Positions 27,419 to 36,941 of a stretch of 64,000 bases of DNA are shown here, piece by piece. The notes beneath the pieces were generated by a model that was not told the DNA's origin, searched no databases, and saw only the letters and a program-made list of their open reading frames with translations. This DNA is from Anaerolineae bacterium (GTDB taxonomy: Bacteria; Chloroflexota; Anaerolineae; Anaerolineales; Anaerolineaceae): NCBI GenBank assembly GCA_013314735.1, contig JABUFD010000001.1:1240001-1304000 (forward strand). Reading direction: 5' to 3'. The translations under genes were made by a program, and so were the position numbers. How positions within the stretch are numbered: position 1 is the first letter of the stretch; each line of letters begins with the position of its first letter.

Positions 27419-27760
27419 TTAGAGCCGGGTTTTGGGTGAAACTTCACGTTTGGAATAAAAGTCTTCAGCTTCTTTCAGAACGATTTCCTTGGCCTCTCCG
27501 CCTTTGTAACGGGCAAATCGGTCCATTAATCCAACGCTTTTGAATAATTTTTCTACAGACTCAGAGGGCTGGGCGCCATTCATCATCCAGTCATACACAC
27601 GCTCTTCATTAACTTCAAATGTGAAGGGTTCTGTGCGGGGATTGTACGATCCCAAAATCTCCAGGAATTTACCATCACGGGCACGTTCTTTGTCTGCTGC
27701 CACAATTCGGTAGCTGGGTTGATGGGTTGAGCCAATACGTCGTAATCGAATTCGAACCAT
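27419..27760 (-). CDS. rpsP: 30S ribosomal protein bS16
   Basis: The 113-residue protein begins 'MVRIRLRRIGSTHQPSYRIV', the bS16 signature, with 'RDGKFLEILGSYNPRT' and 'DWMMNGAQPSESVEKLF' following. The last ~30 residues extend beyond the length of the E. coli protein (82 residues), which is common outside Proteobacteria. AGGAG lies 8-9 bases before the ATG. bS16 binds 16S rRNA early in 30S assembly. Confidence 0.97.
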   Translation of the reverse strand: MVRIRLRRIGSTHQPSYRIVAADKERARDGKFLEILGSYNPRTEPFTFEVNEERVYDWMMNGAQPSESVEKLFKSVGLMDRFARYKGGEAKEIVLKEAEDFYSKREVSPKTRL

Positions 27761-27889
27761 TAGAAAATCTCCTATATTGTTTTATACAGATTGATTGTAT
27801 CATTTTGCATCTTGTTCTGTTGCAAGTCCCACAGGTTAAAAAAGGCGCTGGGAAGGTTCGCGTAAACCTGTCTGACTTTTAACAAACAA

Positions 27890-29218
27890 TCAGCGGAACA
27901 GGTCTGTCGGAAGACCTCCCTTCATTCCTGTTTTTTTTAGTCGTTTTAACATTTTTTGCGATTCACGGAATTGCTTGATCAGCCGGTTGACATCCTGCAC
28001 ATCCGTCCCCGAGCCAGAAGCTATTCGCCGCCGGCGGCTGGCATTTAACAAGTCAGGATTGCGGCGTTCTTTTTTTGTCATCGAATTGATGATCGCCTCG
28101 GTGCGAATCATTTCACGTTCAGCTTGTTGTGAATCCACATTTTGCGCTGCCTTGTTTAGCCCGCCGGGAAGCATCTCCAGTATCTGTGAGAATGGTCCCA
28201 TCTTCCGAACCTGCTTCAATTGTTGTGCGAAATCCTCAAGGGTAAATTCACCCTTCAGCATCCGTTCGGCCTGTTTCTCAGCCAGATCCTGATCAACTGT
28301 GGCTTCCGCACGTTCGATCAACCCCATCACATCGCCCATTCCTAAAATACGGGATGCCAACCGGTTGGGGTCATATATTTCAATCCCATTAATGCCTTCA
28401 CCAGTACCCAGGAATTTGATCGGCACACCGGTTACACTACGGATGGAAATGGCGGCCCCACCCCGCGCGTCCCCATCCATTTTGGTTAACACCAACCCGG
28501 TCAGGTTAATTGAATCACGGAAACCTTCAGCAATTGGTAGCGCCTCCTGCCCGATCATGGAATCGAGCACCAGGAGGGTTTCATTGGCTGTCACTTTTTT
28601 ATTGATTTCGGCCAATTCATTCATTAACTGGTCATCTAATTGTGAACGGCCAGCGGTATCAACGATCATGACTGATGTGCCATTTTTTTTTGCCAGGTCA
28701 TAGGCATCAGCCACGACGGCTGGTGGCTTCTTTCCATCTTCAGTAAATACAGGAACAGAGATTTGCTCACCAAGCGTTTGTAATTGTTTGATCGCAGCCG
28801 GGCGGTAAGGGTCCGCGGCAACCAACATCACCCGCTCCCCGGTGCTGCGCAGCTTTGCGCCAATTTTCGCAGCTGCTGTTGTTTTACCAGAACCCTGCAA
28901 CCCCACCAACAGGAGCACGTGCGGCTTGGCACCGTTGAGGTTAAGCGAAGCGGGTTCGCCCAATATCGCAACCAATTCCTCGTGCACTATCTTAAAAATT
29001 TGTTGAGCCGGATTCAACGCTTTTGATACTACCTGCCCTACCGCACGCTCTTTAATCTGCGATGTGAATTTTTTTACTACACTATAGTGTACATCAGCCT
29101 CGAGCAGTGCCAACCGGATTTCACGCAGCACAAAATCCACATCCTGCTCAGAGAGCTTGGCTCTGCGACGCAGATTGGAAAATACTTCATCTAACCGGTT
29201 GGACAAATTTTCGAACAA
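27890..29218 (-). CDS. ffh: Signal recognition particle protein Ffh
   Basis: A TTG at 29218 preceded by GAGAG gives the standard N-terminus 'MFENLSNRLDEVF' and 442 residues. The N and G domains show the P-loop 'GLQGSGKTTAAAKI' (about 107-120), 'DTAGRSQLDDQL' and 'LTKMDGDARGGAAIS'; the C-terminal M domain has 'RIASGSGTDVQDVNRLIKQF', which contacts the SRP RNA. Ffh binds signal sequences of membrane and secreted proteins. No SRP RNA gene was recognised nearby. It is the first gene of the minus-strand cluster running to topA. Confidence 0.97.
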   Translation of the reverse strand: MFENLSNRLDEVFSNLRRRAKLSEQDVDFVLREIRLALLEADVHYSVVKKFTSQIKERAVGQVVSKALNPAQQIFKIVHEELVAILGEPASLNLNGAKPHVLLLVGLQGSGKTTAAAKIGAKLRSTGERVMLVAADPYRPAAIKQLQTLGEQISVPVFTEDGKKPPAVVADAYDLAKKNGTSVMIVDTAGRSQLDDQLMNELAEINKKVTANETLLVLDSMIGQEALPIAEGFRDSINLTGLVLTKMDGDARGGAAISIRSVTGVPIKFLGTGEGINGIEIYDPNRLASRILGMGDVMGLIERAEATVDQDLAEKQAERMLKGEFTLEDFAQQLKQVRKMGPFSQILEMLPGGLNKAAQNVDSQQAEREMIRTEAIINSMTKKERRNPDLLNASRRRRIASGSGTDVQDVNRLIKQFRESQKMLKRLKKTGMKGGLPTDLFR

Positions 29219-29591
29219 TGGTTGCTCTCTTTCTGGCAACAAAAATGCGCTGTTTTGAAACAGCAATAGCAGCACGATTTTATGATGGAAACATCAAAAG
29301 GTCAAGGTAAATACTATACGGACGCTGACTTCAGCGAAACATGCTTGGCGGACGATGATACATAGCAGGTCTGAATGGTAGATTGTAACACCTTTCGCCA
29401 TTGTCACCTATCCCCGGTCGCATGCCCAACTCAAAATGCTTATCGTAAAACATCACCATACCGCCATCGCCGAAAGCACACCCGACCTTGCAGAAACCAT
29501 GGGACAACCACCATTCATGCCTCTTGTACAAGATGTGAACAGGTTATAATTATGAACATATTATTGATTCGAAAGTCAGAAAGAGGGTGCC
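29219..29591. other. Divergent intergenic region between ffh and the DUF1015 gene
   Basis: These 373 bases hold no gene I can support. A TATAAT at 29545-29550 with TTGTAC 15 bp upstream (29524-29529) may serve the DUF1015 gene. A 66-codon minus frame (29331-29531) and a 37-codon plus frame (29436-29549) are open but have no recognisable product or convincing ribosome-binding site. Confidence 0.5.
29524..29550 (+). promoter_or_regulatory. Candidate promoter of the DUF1015 gene
   Basis: TTGTAC (29524-29529) and a consensus TATAAT (29545-29550) are separated by 15 bp, slightly short. Transcription would start about 35 bases upstream of the ATG at 29592, which has GAGG before it. Confidence 0.38.
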
Positions 29592-30935
29592 ATGGAAAAT
29601 TTTCCCCGTATTGCTGCTCAAATTCCAACAATCCTTTTACCAAAACCCGCCATTAACTACCATACATGGGCTGTGATTGCCTGCGATCAATACACATCTG
29701 AACCCTGGTACTGGGAAATGTTGAACACCGTTGTGGGTGAGAACCCATCCACCCTGCGTATGATCCTGCCAGAAGTCTATCTGGGGAAACCAGGAGAGGC
29801 TGAACGCATCGCTTTAACCCGGGATTTTATGCGCCGATATCTAGATGAAGACATCCTGACGGAGCATGAAGGTTTAATTCTCGTGGAAAGGAACTGCCCC
29901 CACCCCCACAGAACTGGTGAAACCATTTCACGCCATGGAATCATGCTAGCCCTCGATTTGGAGCAATATGATTACAAAATCGGGAGCCAATCGCTGATCC
30001 GTGCCACAGAAGGAACCATCATTGAACGCCTGCCCCCACGGATAAAAATCCGCAAAGGTGCCCCCCTGGAACTCCCTCATATTCTGGTATTGATCGATGA
30101 CCCTGAACAAACAGTCATCGAACCGCTCCTGCGCCATCGGAACATCCTGCCAAAACTATATGATTTCGACCTGTATCAGGACAGCGGTCATTTGGTTGGT
30201 TATCATGTCAATGATCCTGCATTGGAGAAACAATGCGTTGCAGCGCTGGAACATCTCGCGCAACCGGAAACCTTTTACCCCAAATACGGCGTAGAGCCAG
30301 ATGTACATGGTGTCCTGTTGTATGCCATGGGAGATGGAAACCACTCACTGGCTACAGCCAAAGCAATCTGGGAAGAAATGAAACCTTCCGTCGGCATGGA
30401 GCATCCATCTCGTTACGCCCTGGTGGAGGTCGTAAATATCCATGATCCGGGTCTAATGTTTGAACCGATTCACAGGGTTTTAACTAACGTGAACCCAGGA
30501 TATAAGGAGGAAATGAGCAATTTTTTCCCTGGAGGGGTGTCCTTCGAACAGCAGCCTGATTTCGAACAAATGATGAATCATGTCAATCATTTTCATGAGA
30601 AAAACCGTCATTGCTTTGGCCTGATCACAGCTGGTAAATGTGAACTGGTCATCATCAATGACCCTTCATCAAATCTGCCGGTTGGGTCTGTACAACAATT
30701 CCTCGATGATTGGAAACAACGACATGGGTACGATGAGATCGACTATATCCATGGCGCTGAAGTGGTGCAGCAGCTGGGTGAGGGATCATCAAACCTGGGA
30801 ATTTACCTGCCAGCCATGGATAAATATGAGTTGTTCCGGACAGTGATCCTGGACGGCGCATTACCCAGAAAAACATTCTCCATGGGTGAGGCACGCGAAA
30901 AACGGTTCTATATGGAGTGCAGAAAAATTAGTTAA
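29592..30935 (+). CDS. DUF1015 family protein
   Basis: The 447-residue soluble protein matches DUF1015 (COG4198): 'PKPAINYHTWAVIACDQYTSEPWYW' region at about 17-41, 'LILVERNCPHPHRTGETISRHG' region, 'LIRATEGTIIERLPPRIKIRKGAPLELPHILVLIDDPE' region at about 132-170, 'YAMGDGNHSLATAK' near 250, and 'YIHGAEVVQQLG' near 390. The 'R.TEGTI..RLPPR..IR' segment recalls the ParB/sulfiredoxin-like fold, in which some members are serine kinases (SerK/SbnI), so a small-molecule kinase role is conceivable but unproven. Other strains often carry it near serine-metabolism genes; here its neighbours give no hint. Confidence 0.88.
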   Translation: MENFPRIAAQIPTILLPKPAINYHTWAVIACDQYTSEPWYWEMLNTVVGENPSTLRMILPEVYLGKPGEAERIALTRDFMRRYLDEDILTEHEGLILVERNCPHPHRTGETISRHGIMLALDLEQYDYKIGSQSLIRATEGTIIERLPPRIKIRKGAPLELPHILVLIDDPEQTVIEPLLRHRNILPKLYDFDLYQDSGHLVGYHVNDPALEKQCVAALEHLAQPETFYPKYGVEPDVHGVLLYAMGDGNHSLATAKAIWEEMKPSVGMEHPSRYALVEVVNIHDPGLMFEPIHRVLTNVNPGYKEEMSNFFPGGVSFEQQPDFEQMMNHVNHFHEKNRHCFGLITAGKCELVIINDPSSNLPVGSVQQFLDDWKQRHGYDEIDYIHGAEVVQQLGEGSSNLGIYLPAMDKYELFRTVILDGALPRKTFSMGEAREKRFYMECRKIS

Positions 30936-31169
30936 GCGATTGCTTGGATGAGACTCGATAACCATGTTCCCGGGCATCCGTCCCTTCTGCCGTAACAACA
31001 AACAAACCACATAAGGTTGTCATTGTTTGTGAAAACCCTAACCCGTTTTGAAATATGCCATTTCACCGGTCTTCACCTATAATGTTAGGATGAGTTTGTT
31101 TGCATTCAATCTCAATTATGAATTTATCATGGCACTCGGCACAATACGAATGACCACAAGGTCGGTACA

Positions 31170-33020
31170 ATGATCAAACTTGCACCAAAAACCCGTGATT
31201 GGTTATTGGTTACCTTTATCGTCTTATTCATTGTGGCGGCAGTTCTTCTGCTTGTTCTATTAACAGGGCAGGAAAGTCATAGGGATCGCTTAACTTCGCT
31301 GGAACGTACGCAGACGCAAGAGAATGAACAGCCAACTGCACAGACGAAGAGCGAGGATACACCCCAGGCTGCCACCCAGACCTCGCCCACACCGATTTTT
31401 CAACCGGTTGATCTGCAAATTGGCGACATTTCCACCGATTACAACCAGATGGGGGTCATCATATTCTCAATGACAGATGGGATATACCAGCACCTGTTCG
31501 CGTACCACCCACAATTTTTACCGATTACCCGATTAACCAACAACCTCTGGAATGATTGCCAGCCTGCATTCTCAGCAGATAGCACACAGCTAGCTTACGC
31601 ATCAACACAGGGTGGGTACTGGGACATATATGTTCTTGATCTTTCAACCTATCAACAAATCCAGGTGACTAACACACCCGGATACGATGGTGCCCCTTCA
31701 TGGTCTCCCGATGGAAAGTGGTTGGTGTATGAAAGCGACAGTTCAGGAAATCTTGACATTTTCATCAAATCTACCGAAGACCTGGATCAACCGCCGATCC
31801 AATTAACGACCAATCCGGAAGCAGATTTCGCTCCGCAATGGTCACCAGATGGGCGAAAAATCCTCTTCACCAGCCTGCAAAGTGGCAACGAGGAAATTTG
31901 GATGGCAAACCTCGACGAAGTGGATGATCGTTTTGAGAATCTGACCAACCGAGCATCCACCATCGATGGCGCTGGCTGGTGGTCTCCGGATGGTGAAACC
32001 GTTTTATTTCAAACCACAGTAGAGCTCACATCCTCGCTTTATCTCATTTCACAAAATGAAAAAGGAGGAACCTCCATCAACCTGTTCGCCGGCGGTAACC
32101 TTGCTGCCTGGCATCCGGAAGGCAGCCAGTTGGCCGCAGTTTTTCACAACGAAAGCAATTCATCCCTTGCCATTATTGATACAGAAACAAGAACATCCAC
32201 CACACCATACCATACCCTGGCAGGTCGAGTAAATGGCATCACCTGGGGTTACCGTAATCTTGACCTCCTTCTACCTTTATTGGACCGCGGTGAAGAGGCA
32301 TCTGCACCGGCTTCCTGGCCAATGGAAATCGATTCTGAACCCAACATTCCGGGGGACCGTTATGGGCTGGATAGGCTCGCAGATACAAACGCCCCATACC
32401 CCTACCTGCATGATGCGGTTGATGAAGCATTTACTGCCTTGCGGACTACTATATCGGAGAAAACCGGTTGGGATTTCCTGGCTCAACTAAAAAATGCCTA
32501 CATACCCATCACCAGCCCGACATCCCCGGACATATTGGAAAATTGGCTCTATACAGGACGTGCCATCCAGCTGGATGACTTGCCATCCGCCAACCATTGG
32601 ATGGTCACTGTGCGGGAAGATATAAACGGAAAAACCTTCTGGCGCATCTATTTGCGCGCCATTGATCAAAGCGGTATGCACGGCGCTCCCCTGCGGCAAA
32701 GGATATGGTTGTTTGAACAACGCACCCAGGGAAGCCCTCTGGCATATGAACAGGGTGGTAATCTCAGCCAGGATATCCCCCATGGCTACTGGATCGACTT
32801 CACTGATCTGGCCGCCCAGTTCGGCTGGTACCGGATACCCGCTTTGCTCAATTGGCGGACCTATTTTCCAGGGACACAACACATGATCTATGTCCATCAA
32901 TCTGGAATGGATCTAGAACAAGCACTGCTGGAACTTTATCCAGCCGAAGCTCTCCTTCCACCAGCCACGAATTCGGTTGTTCCGATCAAAACAACACCGA
33001 CTCCTGAGCCCGAGACATGA
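31170..33020 (+). CDS. Membrane-anchored TolB-like beta-propeller protein
   Basis: The 616-residue protein has an N-terminal signal-anchor helix (about 11-33), a Gln/Thr-rich linker, and PD40/WD40-like propeller repeats between about 90 and 370, each with an 'SWSPDGKWLVY'-type motif ('PAFSADSTQLAY', 'PQWSPDGRKILF', 'WWSPDGETVLF', 'AAWHPEGSQLAA'). The last ~200 residues form a different domain ('KTGWDFLAQLKNAYIP', 'DDLPSANHWMVTVRED', 'QRIWLFEQRTQGSP', 'GYWIDFTDLAAQFGWYRIP') that I do not recognise. It is probably on the outer face of the membrane. A lone TATAAT at 31078 could be its promoter. Its stop overlaps the M23 gene start by 4 bp, so the two are likely co-translated. Confidence 0.85.
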   Translation: MIKLAPKTRDWLLVTFIVLFIVAAVLLLVLLTGQESHRDRLTSLERTQTQENEQPTAQTKSEDTPQAATQTSPTPIFQPVDLQIGDISTDYNQMGVIIFSMTDGIYQHLFAYHPQFLPITRLTNNLWNDCQPAFSADSTQLAYASTQGGYWDIYVLDLSTYQQIQVTNTPGYDGAPSWSPDGKWLVYESDSSGNLDIFIKSTEDLDQPPIQLTTNPEADFAPQWSPDGRKILFTSLQSGNEEIWMANLDEVDDRFENLTNRASTIDGAGWWSPDGETVLFQTTVELTSSLYLISQNEKGGTSINLFAGGNLAAWHPEGSQLAAVFHNESNSSLAIIDTETRTSTTPYHTLAGRVNGITWGYRNLDLLLPLLDRGEEASAPASWPMEIDSEPNIPGDRYGLDRLADTNAPYPYLHDAVDEAFTALRTTISEKTGWDFLAQLKNAYIPITSPTSPDILENWLYTGRAIQLDDLPSANHWMVTVREDINGKTFWRIYLRAIDQSGMHGAPLRQRIWLFEQRTQGSPLAYEQGGNLSQDIPHGYWIDFTDLAAQFGWYRIPALLNWRTYFPGTQHMIYVHQSGMDLEQALLELYPAEALLPPATNSVVPIKTTPTPEPET

Positions 33021-34177
33021 AAGCATCAATCCGGATTCCAACATACCTGCTGCTAGTTTCGTTCCTGGTGTTTGCCATCATAACGGCCTGTAAACCGGCT
33101 TCTTTCCCAGGAGAAATTGGTTTGCAGCTGGCATCAACAACGATAGCTACCATGACACCCACCACAGCCAGTACTGTAAATCCGGTAACGCCTACCCCCC
33201 CAATATTCACAGTTGAGGAAATCATTGAAACATTGCCTGATCTTAAACAAGAGCCTACGGCCATGCCAGGCGAGCCGGTAGTTCTGAATTTCCCAACACC
33301 ACTTCCCACAGATGCTGTCGATTGGCGTCCCCCGTTGTACGAAATTCCGTGGGCACCAGGCCCCAATGACCATTTTTACTTTATGCGTCCAATTGGTGTG
33401 AATGAAGTGAATTGGCCACAGCCTGACTACCGGTATGGAGGCACCTTCTTCGCACCCGATATCGTGCATACAGGCATCGATATTGTTGCCAAACGCGGAA
33501 CACCGGTTTTGGCAGCGGCATCTGGGCGTGTCGTCTGGGCAGGAACCGGGTTATATTTTGGCAAATACAACCCTGATGACCCTTACGGCAAATCGGTCGT
33601 GATTGAGCACGAATTTGGTTACCAGAATCAGAAGCTTTTCACAGTATATGCCCATCTCGATGGCATTTCGGTACAGCTGGGGGATGAGGTTGAACTCAGT
33701 GATGTCATCGGAATTGTGGGCGATACCGGTTTCACCACCGGCCCGCATCTGCATTTTGAGGTACGCACTGGGAATAACAATTTTTACCGCACCCGGAATC
33801 CCGAATTGTGGATTGCACCGCCGCAAGGTTGGGGAATTGCAGTTGCCCGTATTCTGAATGCCGCCAATGGCCCGATTGAGAAACTTGATATTTTTGTCAC
33901 CAACCTGGCTACCAAAAGAACCTACCAGGTACGCACCTACACGATGAGCGGAATCAACAGCGATGATTATTACCAGGAGAACATGGTATTAAGTGACCTG
34001 CCTCCCGGAATATATGAGATTTCGTTTGATTATAACGATACCAATTATGTACACCAAATAGAAATTCACCCTGGCGTGGTCACCTATTTCAGTTTTAAAC
34101 CGCAGACAGGTTTCTCAGATGAATTGCCCAATACAGGCAGTTCCGGTTGGAATCCAATCGAAGCGGTTCAACCCTGA
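33017..34177 (+). CDS. M23 (LytM-type) peptidase lipoprotein
   Basis: The 386-residue protein has a lipoprotein signal ending 'AIITAC' (Cys about 25), a Thr/Pro linker, and an M23 domain: 'DIVHTGIDIVAKRGTPV' holds the first His and Asp zinc ligands (about 150-160), 'FTVYAHLDGI' and 'GPHLHFEVRTG' (about 245) hold the remaining histidines. All ligands are present, so it should be an active zinc endopeptidase acting on peptidoglycan or related peptide bonds. A C-terminal ~90-residue beta-rich domain follows. It lies in a run of three exported-protein genes, overlapping the propeller gene by 4 bp. Confidence 0.9.
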   Translation: MKASIRIPTYLLLVSFLVFAIITACKPASFPGEIGLQLASTTIATMTPTTASTVNPVTPTPPIFTVEEIIETLPDLKQEPTAMPGEPVVLNFPTPLPTDAVDWRPPLYEIPWAPGPNDHFYFMRPIGVNEVNWPQPDYRYGGTFFAPDIVHTGIDIVAKRGTPVLAAASGRVVWAGTGLYFGKYNPDDPYGKSVVIEHEFGYQNQKLFTVYAHLDGISVQLGDEVELSDVIGIVGDTGFTTGPHLHFEVRTGNNNFYRTRNPELWIAPPQGWGIAVARILNAANGPIEKLDIFVTNLATKRTYQVRTYTMSGINSDDYYQENMVLSDLPPGIYEISFDYNDTNYVHQIEIHPGVVTYFSFKPQTGFSDELPNTGSSGWNPIEAVQP

Positions 34178-34251
34178 TCGATTCCGACTCCGAGATGTTT
34201 GAACACTACGGTATAATAACCCCGTCACGAAACAGGATTGGAGGTTTTTTC

Positions 34252-34938
34252 ATGATTAATCGTTTCATTGGAGTCGTTTTTGGTGTTGTTTTACTTTTCC
34301 AGGCGGTTTCCTGCGCCACACCAGAATCCGTGCCCACCCTGGATCCAGCCGTGATTTACACTGAAGCCGCACAGACTGTTGCGGCCCAACTTACTGCGGA
34401 TGCTCCGCCAACCGCAACTCCTAAACCCACACCGATACCAACCAATACGCTCGTTTTGCCAACCAGCACACTCTTGGTGGAACGCCCAACAGAAACCACA
34501 GGCGGATTGGACGCCACCCCGACCAGCACGCCCACTCAACTTCCGACAGCAACCAAAACCAACAGCGGTGATCTGATTGACGAAGCGGAGCTAATTGTCC
34601 TGTACCCGCCTGATGACCAGGTCATATTTGCAGGTAGTCCATTTTCAGCTCAAATCGGCTTCAGGAACACCGGACCCAATACCTGGACCGAGAATTATAC
34701 ATTTCGGTACTTGAGCGGTCACACCTTTGGTGCTGCCACAAAATTCCTGATGGATGATTACGGCAACCAGGATACGGTTGCGCCCGGTGGTGAAGTCGTT
34801 TTTACCATCCCCGGGATGACCGCGCCTTCAGAACCTGGTCGATACCTAAGCAATTGGTGTTTCTATAATAATCGCGAAGATCAAGGTTTACCGCCACAGT
34901 GCTTTTACCTGATCACTTTCCAGATCATTGTTGAATAA
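34252..34938 (+). CDS. Lipoprotein with NBR1-type Ig-like domain
   Basis: The ATG at 34252, 7 bases after TTGGAGG, starts a 228-residue protein; an open frame further upstream overlaps the M23 gene and is not supported. A signal peptide with lipobox 'AVSCAT' (Cys about 21), then 'DPAVIYTEAAQTVAAQLTA', a repeat-like segment common in Anaerolineae lipoproteins, and a Thr/Pro linker lead to a domain (about 115-228) with 'FRNTGPNTWTENYTFRYLSG', 'VAPGGEVVFTI' and 'GRYLSNWCFYNN', matching the NBR1 Ig-like fold. Such domains bind proteins or surface ligands. Its -10-like TATAAT is at 34212. Confidence 0.8.
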   Translation: MINRFIGVVFGVVLLFQAVSCATPESVPTLDPAVIYTEAAQTVAAQLTADAPPTATPKPTPIPTNTLVLPTSTLLVERPTETTGGLDATPTSTPTQLPTATKTNSGDLIDEAELIVLYPPDDQVIFAGSPFSAQIGFRNTGPNTWTENYTFRYLSGHTFGAATKFLMDDYGNQDTVAPGGEVVFTIPGMTAPSEPGRYLSNWCFYNNREDQGLPPQCFYLITFQIIVE

Positions 34939-34945
34939 TTCCATC

Positions 34946-36004
34946 ATGATTGATCCCACTGCCGTAAAAGAAACCATCAAAACCGAGGCAAAGTCACTCG
35001 GTTTTATTTTATGCGGATTTACCGACCTCGAACCGCCCCAGAGTTTTCCATTTTTCCTGACCTGGCTGGAGCAAACACAAACCGGCAGCATGACATATTT
35101 ACAACGAACCGACACAATCGCGAAAAGGGCAAACCCTGTGTTGTTAATGCCACAAGCAAAAACAATTGCCTGCCTGGCATATCCCTGCCCCGCCTTGGAA
35201 AATCAGGCCACCACACATTCAGAAATATCTGTGGCTGCATATGCAAAACTGCCTGACTACCATTCATTTCTGCCAAACTTGGTGGCAACCTTAATGGAGA
35301 AAGTGGCCGATTCCATTGATGGCAATATTGGTTGGAAGACATTTACAGACAGCGCCCCAATCCTGGAGCGCGACCTTGCCCGAAGGGCAGGACTGGGCTG
35401 GATTGGAAAAAATTCCATGTTGATCAGCCCAAAATATGGCTCCAATTTTCTATTATTGGAACTTTTCCTCGATATTACCCTTCCCCCCGACCCGCCATTT
35501 GATGCTGACCGATGCGGCAAGTGCCGCCGGTGTATTGATTCCTGCCCCACTCAAGCAATCCAGGAAAATCGTACGTTGAATCCTGCATCCTGTCTCTCTT
35601 ACCTCACAATCGAGCATAAAGGGGAAATCGCACTCGATGATCGGATTGAGATGGGGGCACATTTTTTTGGTTGTGATATTTGTCAACAGGTATGCCCATG
35701 GAACCACTTGGAGTTCGAAGCGATCTTGCCGGCTATTATAAAACCCATCAACGCACCATCCACCTACCAGGAGATAGCAAATTTACTCACCCTGGACCAG
35801 GCATCAATCAACGCCCATTTTATCAGGACATCTTTTTACCGCATGAAGCGTAGCATGGTGTTCCGTAATGCCTGTCTCATTCTTGGGAACGCCAATCAAC
35901 CTGCATTTATCCCGATCCTCGAAACGGTCATGCGTAAAGAGAAAGATCCCGTGATCGTTGAAACCGCACAATGGGCACTTCAACAACTCCGGTCAGGGGA
36001 ATAG
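34946..36004 (+). CDS. queG: Epoxyqueuosine reductase QueG
   Basis: The ATG at 34946 gives 352 residues; a TTG at 34928 would overlap the preceding gene. It has the cobalamin-binding N-terminal half with the catalytic Asp in 'DSAPILERDLARRAGLGWIGKN' region (about 135-156), then two [4Fe-4S] motifs ('CGKCRRCIDSCP' at about 190-201, and 'CDICQQVCPWN' at about 245-255), and a C-terminal HEAT-like tail. QueG reduces epoxyqueuosine to queuosine at tRNA position 34. It lies 7 bases after the NBR1-lipoprotein stop but has no functional link to it. Confidence 0.94.
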   Translation: MIDPTAVKETIKTEAKSLGFILCGFTDLEPPQSFPFFLTWLEQTQTGSMTYLQRTDTIAKRANPVLLMPQAKTIACLAYPCPALENQATTHSEISVAAYAKLPDYHSFLPNLVATLMEKVADSIDGNIGWKTFTDSAPILERDLARRAGLGWIGKNSMLISPKYGSNFLLLELFLDITLPPDPPFDADRCGKCRRCIDSCPTQAIQENRTLNPASCLSYLTIEHKGEIALDDRIEMGAHFFGCDICQQVCPWNHLEFEAILPAIIKPINAPSTYQEIANLLTLDQASINAHFIRTSFYRMKRSMVFRNACLILGNANQPAFIPILETVMRKEKDPVIVETAQWALQQLRSGE

Positions 36005-36052
36005 AGGTAACGGCACCAGGTATGTTGCAACACCGGAGGTTATTGATTCATA

Positions 36053-36715
36053 TCAAGGCCGAGGTGTAGGCAGATTCACCCGGATCAGCAATACCTGTCC
36101 TGCAAAGATATCGTTGGCATCCTCCAACTCATTAATCTCAATGATATCATCCACAAGGCTATTAAATTTCACCGCAATTTCCGATAGTGAGTCACCAGCT
36201 TTGACTGTGTATTCAATTTGTGTACCGGAAGGCAAATCATCTGGAATGGGGGTTTCTGTTGGCAATTGGGTATCCGGCGCCGGTATCAGGATCGTATCCC
36301 CCGGATTAATTGGGCATCCGCCGCCGAAATCATTGATCGCCAGGAGCACAGCCAGATCGACCTCATACGTCAGAGCAATATCATAACAATTATCACCTTC
36401 CTGAACCACGTACTCAAATGGACCGGATGCCGTTGGCGCAACCGTTGGTGAAGGGGTCTCTGTCAAAGTCGGCGTCATTGTCGCTGTCGATGTAGGGGGC
36501 ACATCAGTGGCTGTTGGGGTAATACTGGGTGTCAGGGTCTTCGTGGCAAACAAAGCAATCCCACCTCCACTGCCCAGATCGGTCAGCGATAAGATAAGGA
36601 TCGTTGCGCCTCCCAGGATCAACAATGCTGAGAGAATTCCTATCATCATCGGAACTCGGCGCTGCCGTTTCTTATAAGAATCAATGATACTCTGGGGTGA
36701 TTTGTACTTATTCAT
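36053..36715 (-). CDS. Membrane-anchored protein with two LysM domains
   Basis: The 220-residue protein has a short basic N-terminus, one transmembrane helix (about 23-46), a Thr/Pro-rich linker (about 58-97), and two LysM domains: 'YVVQEGDNCYDIALTYEV' (about 100-142) and 'YTVKAGDSLSEIAVKFN' (about 168-212). The first has two cysteines (in 'GDNCYD' and 'GGGCPINP') that could form a disulfide. LysM binds N-acetylglucosamine-containing glycans such as peptidoglycan. It is convergent with queG and separate from the DUF4405 gene. Confidence 0.87.
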   Translation of the reverse strand: MNKYKSPQSIIDSYKKRQRRVPMMIGILSALLILGGATILILSLTDLGSGGGIALFATKTLTPSITPTATDVPPTSTATMTPTLTETPSPTVAPTASGPFEYVVQEGDNCYDIALTYEVDLAVLLAINDFGGGCPINPGDTILIPAPDTQLPTETPIPDDLPSGTQIEYTVKAGDSLSEIAVKFNSLVDDIIEINELEDANDIFAGQVLLIRVNLPTPRP

Positions 36716-36941
36716 GGATTACAGCCTGACCTTCCTCATTGGATAGTGATTGGTGCCTCCAGTGGCCTACACTTGCAGGAACACCATCACCTATGATTCA
36801 GGATTAATCATACCGCAAAGTAACGAAAACGTCATTTCGTTCTATCTACGTTCACCCAACCCAACAACGATGAACAATTCCTTCCATGATATGCAGATCA
36901 TCAGAATGACACTCAAGCAGGTATGAAAACCGTAGGAATAT

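Noticed and set aside
27840-27889. Imperfect inverted repeat between rpsP and ffh
   Set aside because: The arms are short and there is no T-run; not convincing as terminator or attenuator.
29219-29591. SRP (4.5S) RNA next to ffh
   Set aside because: The conserved GGAAGG...AGCAGCC apical motif of SRP RNA was not found in the gap.
34105-34177. LPxTG-like sortase motif (LPNTG) at the end of the M23 lipoprotein
   Set aside because: It is not followed by a hydrophobic helix and basic tail, and the protein is already anchored by a lipobox.
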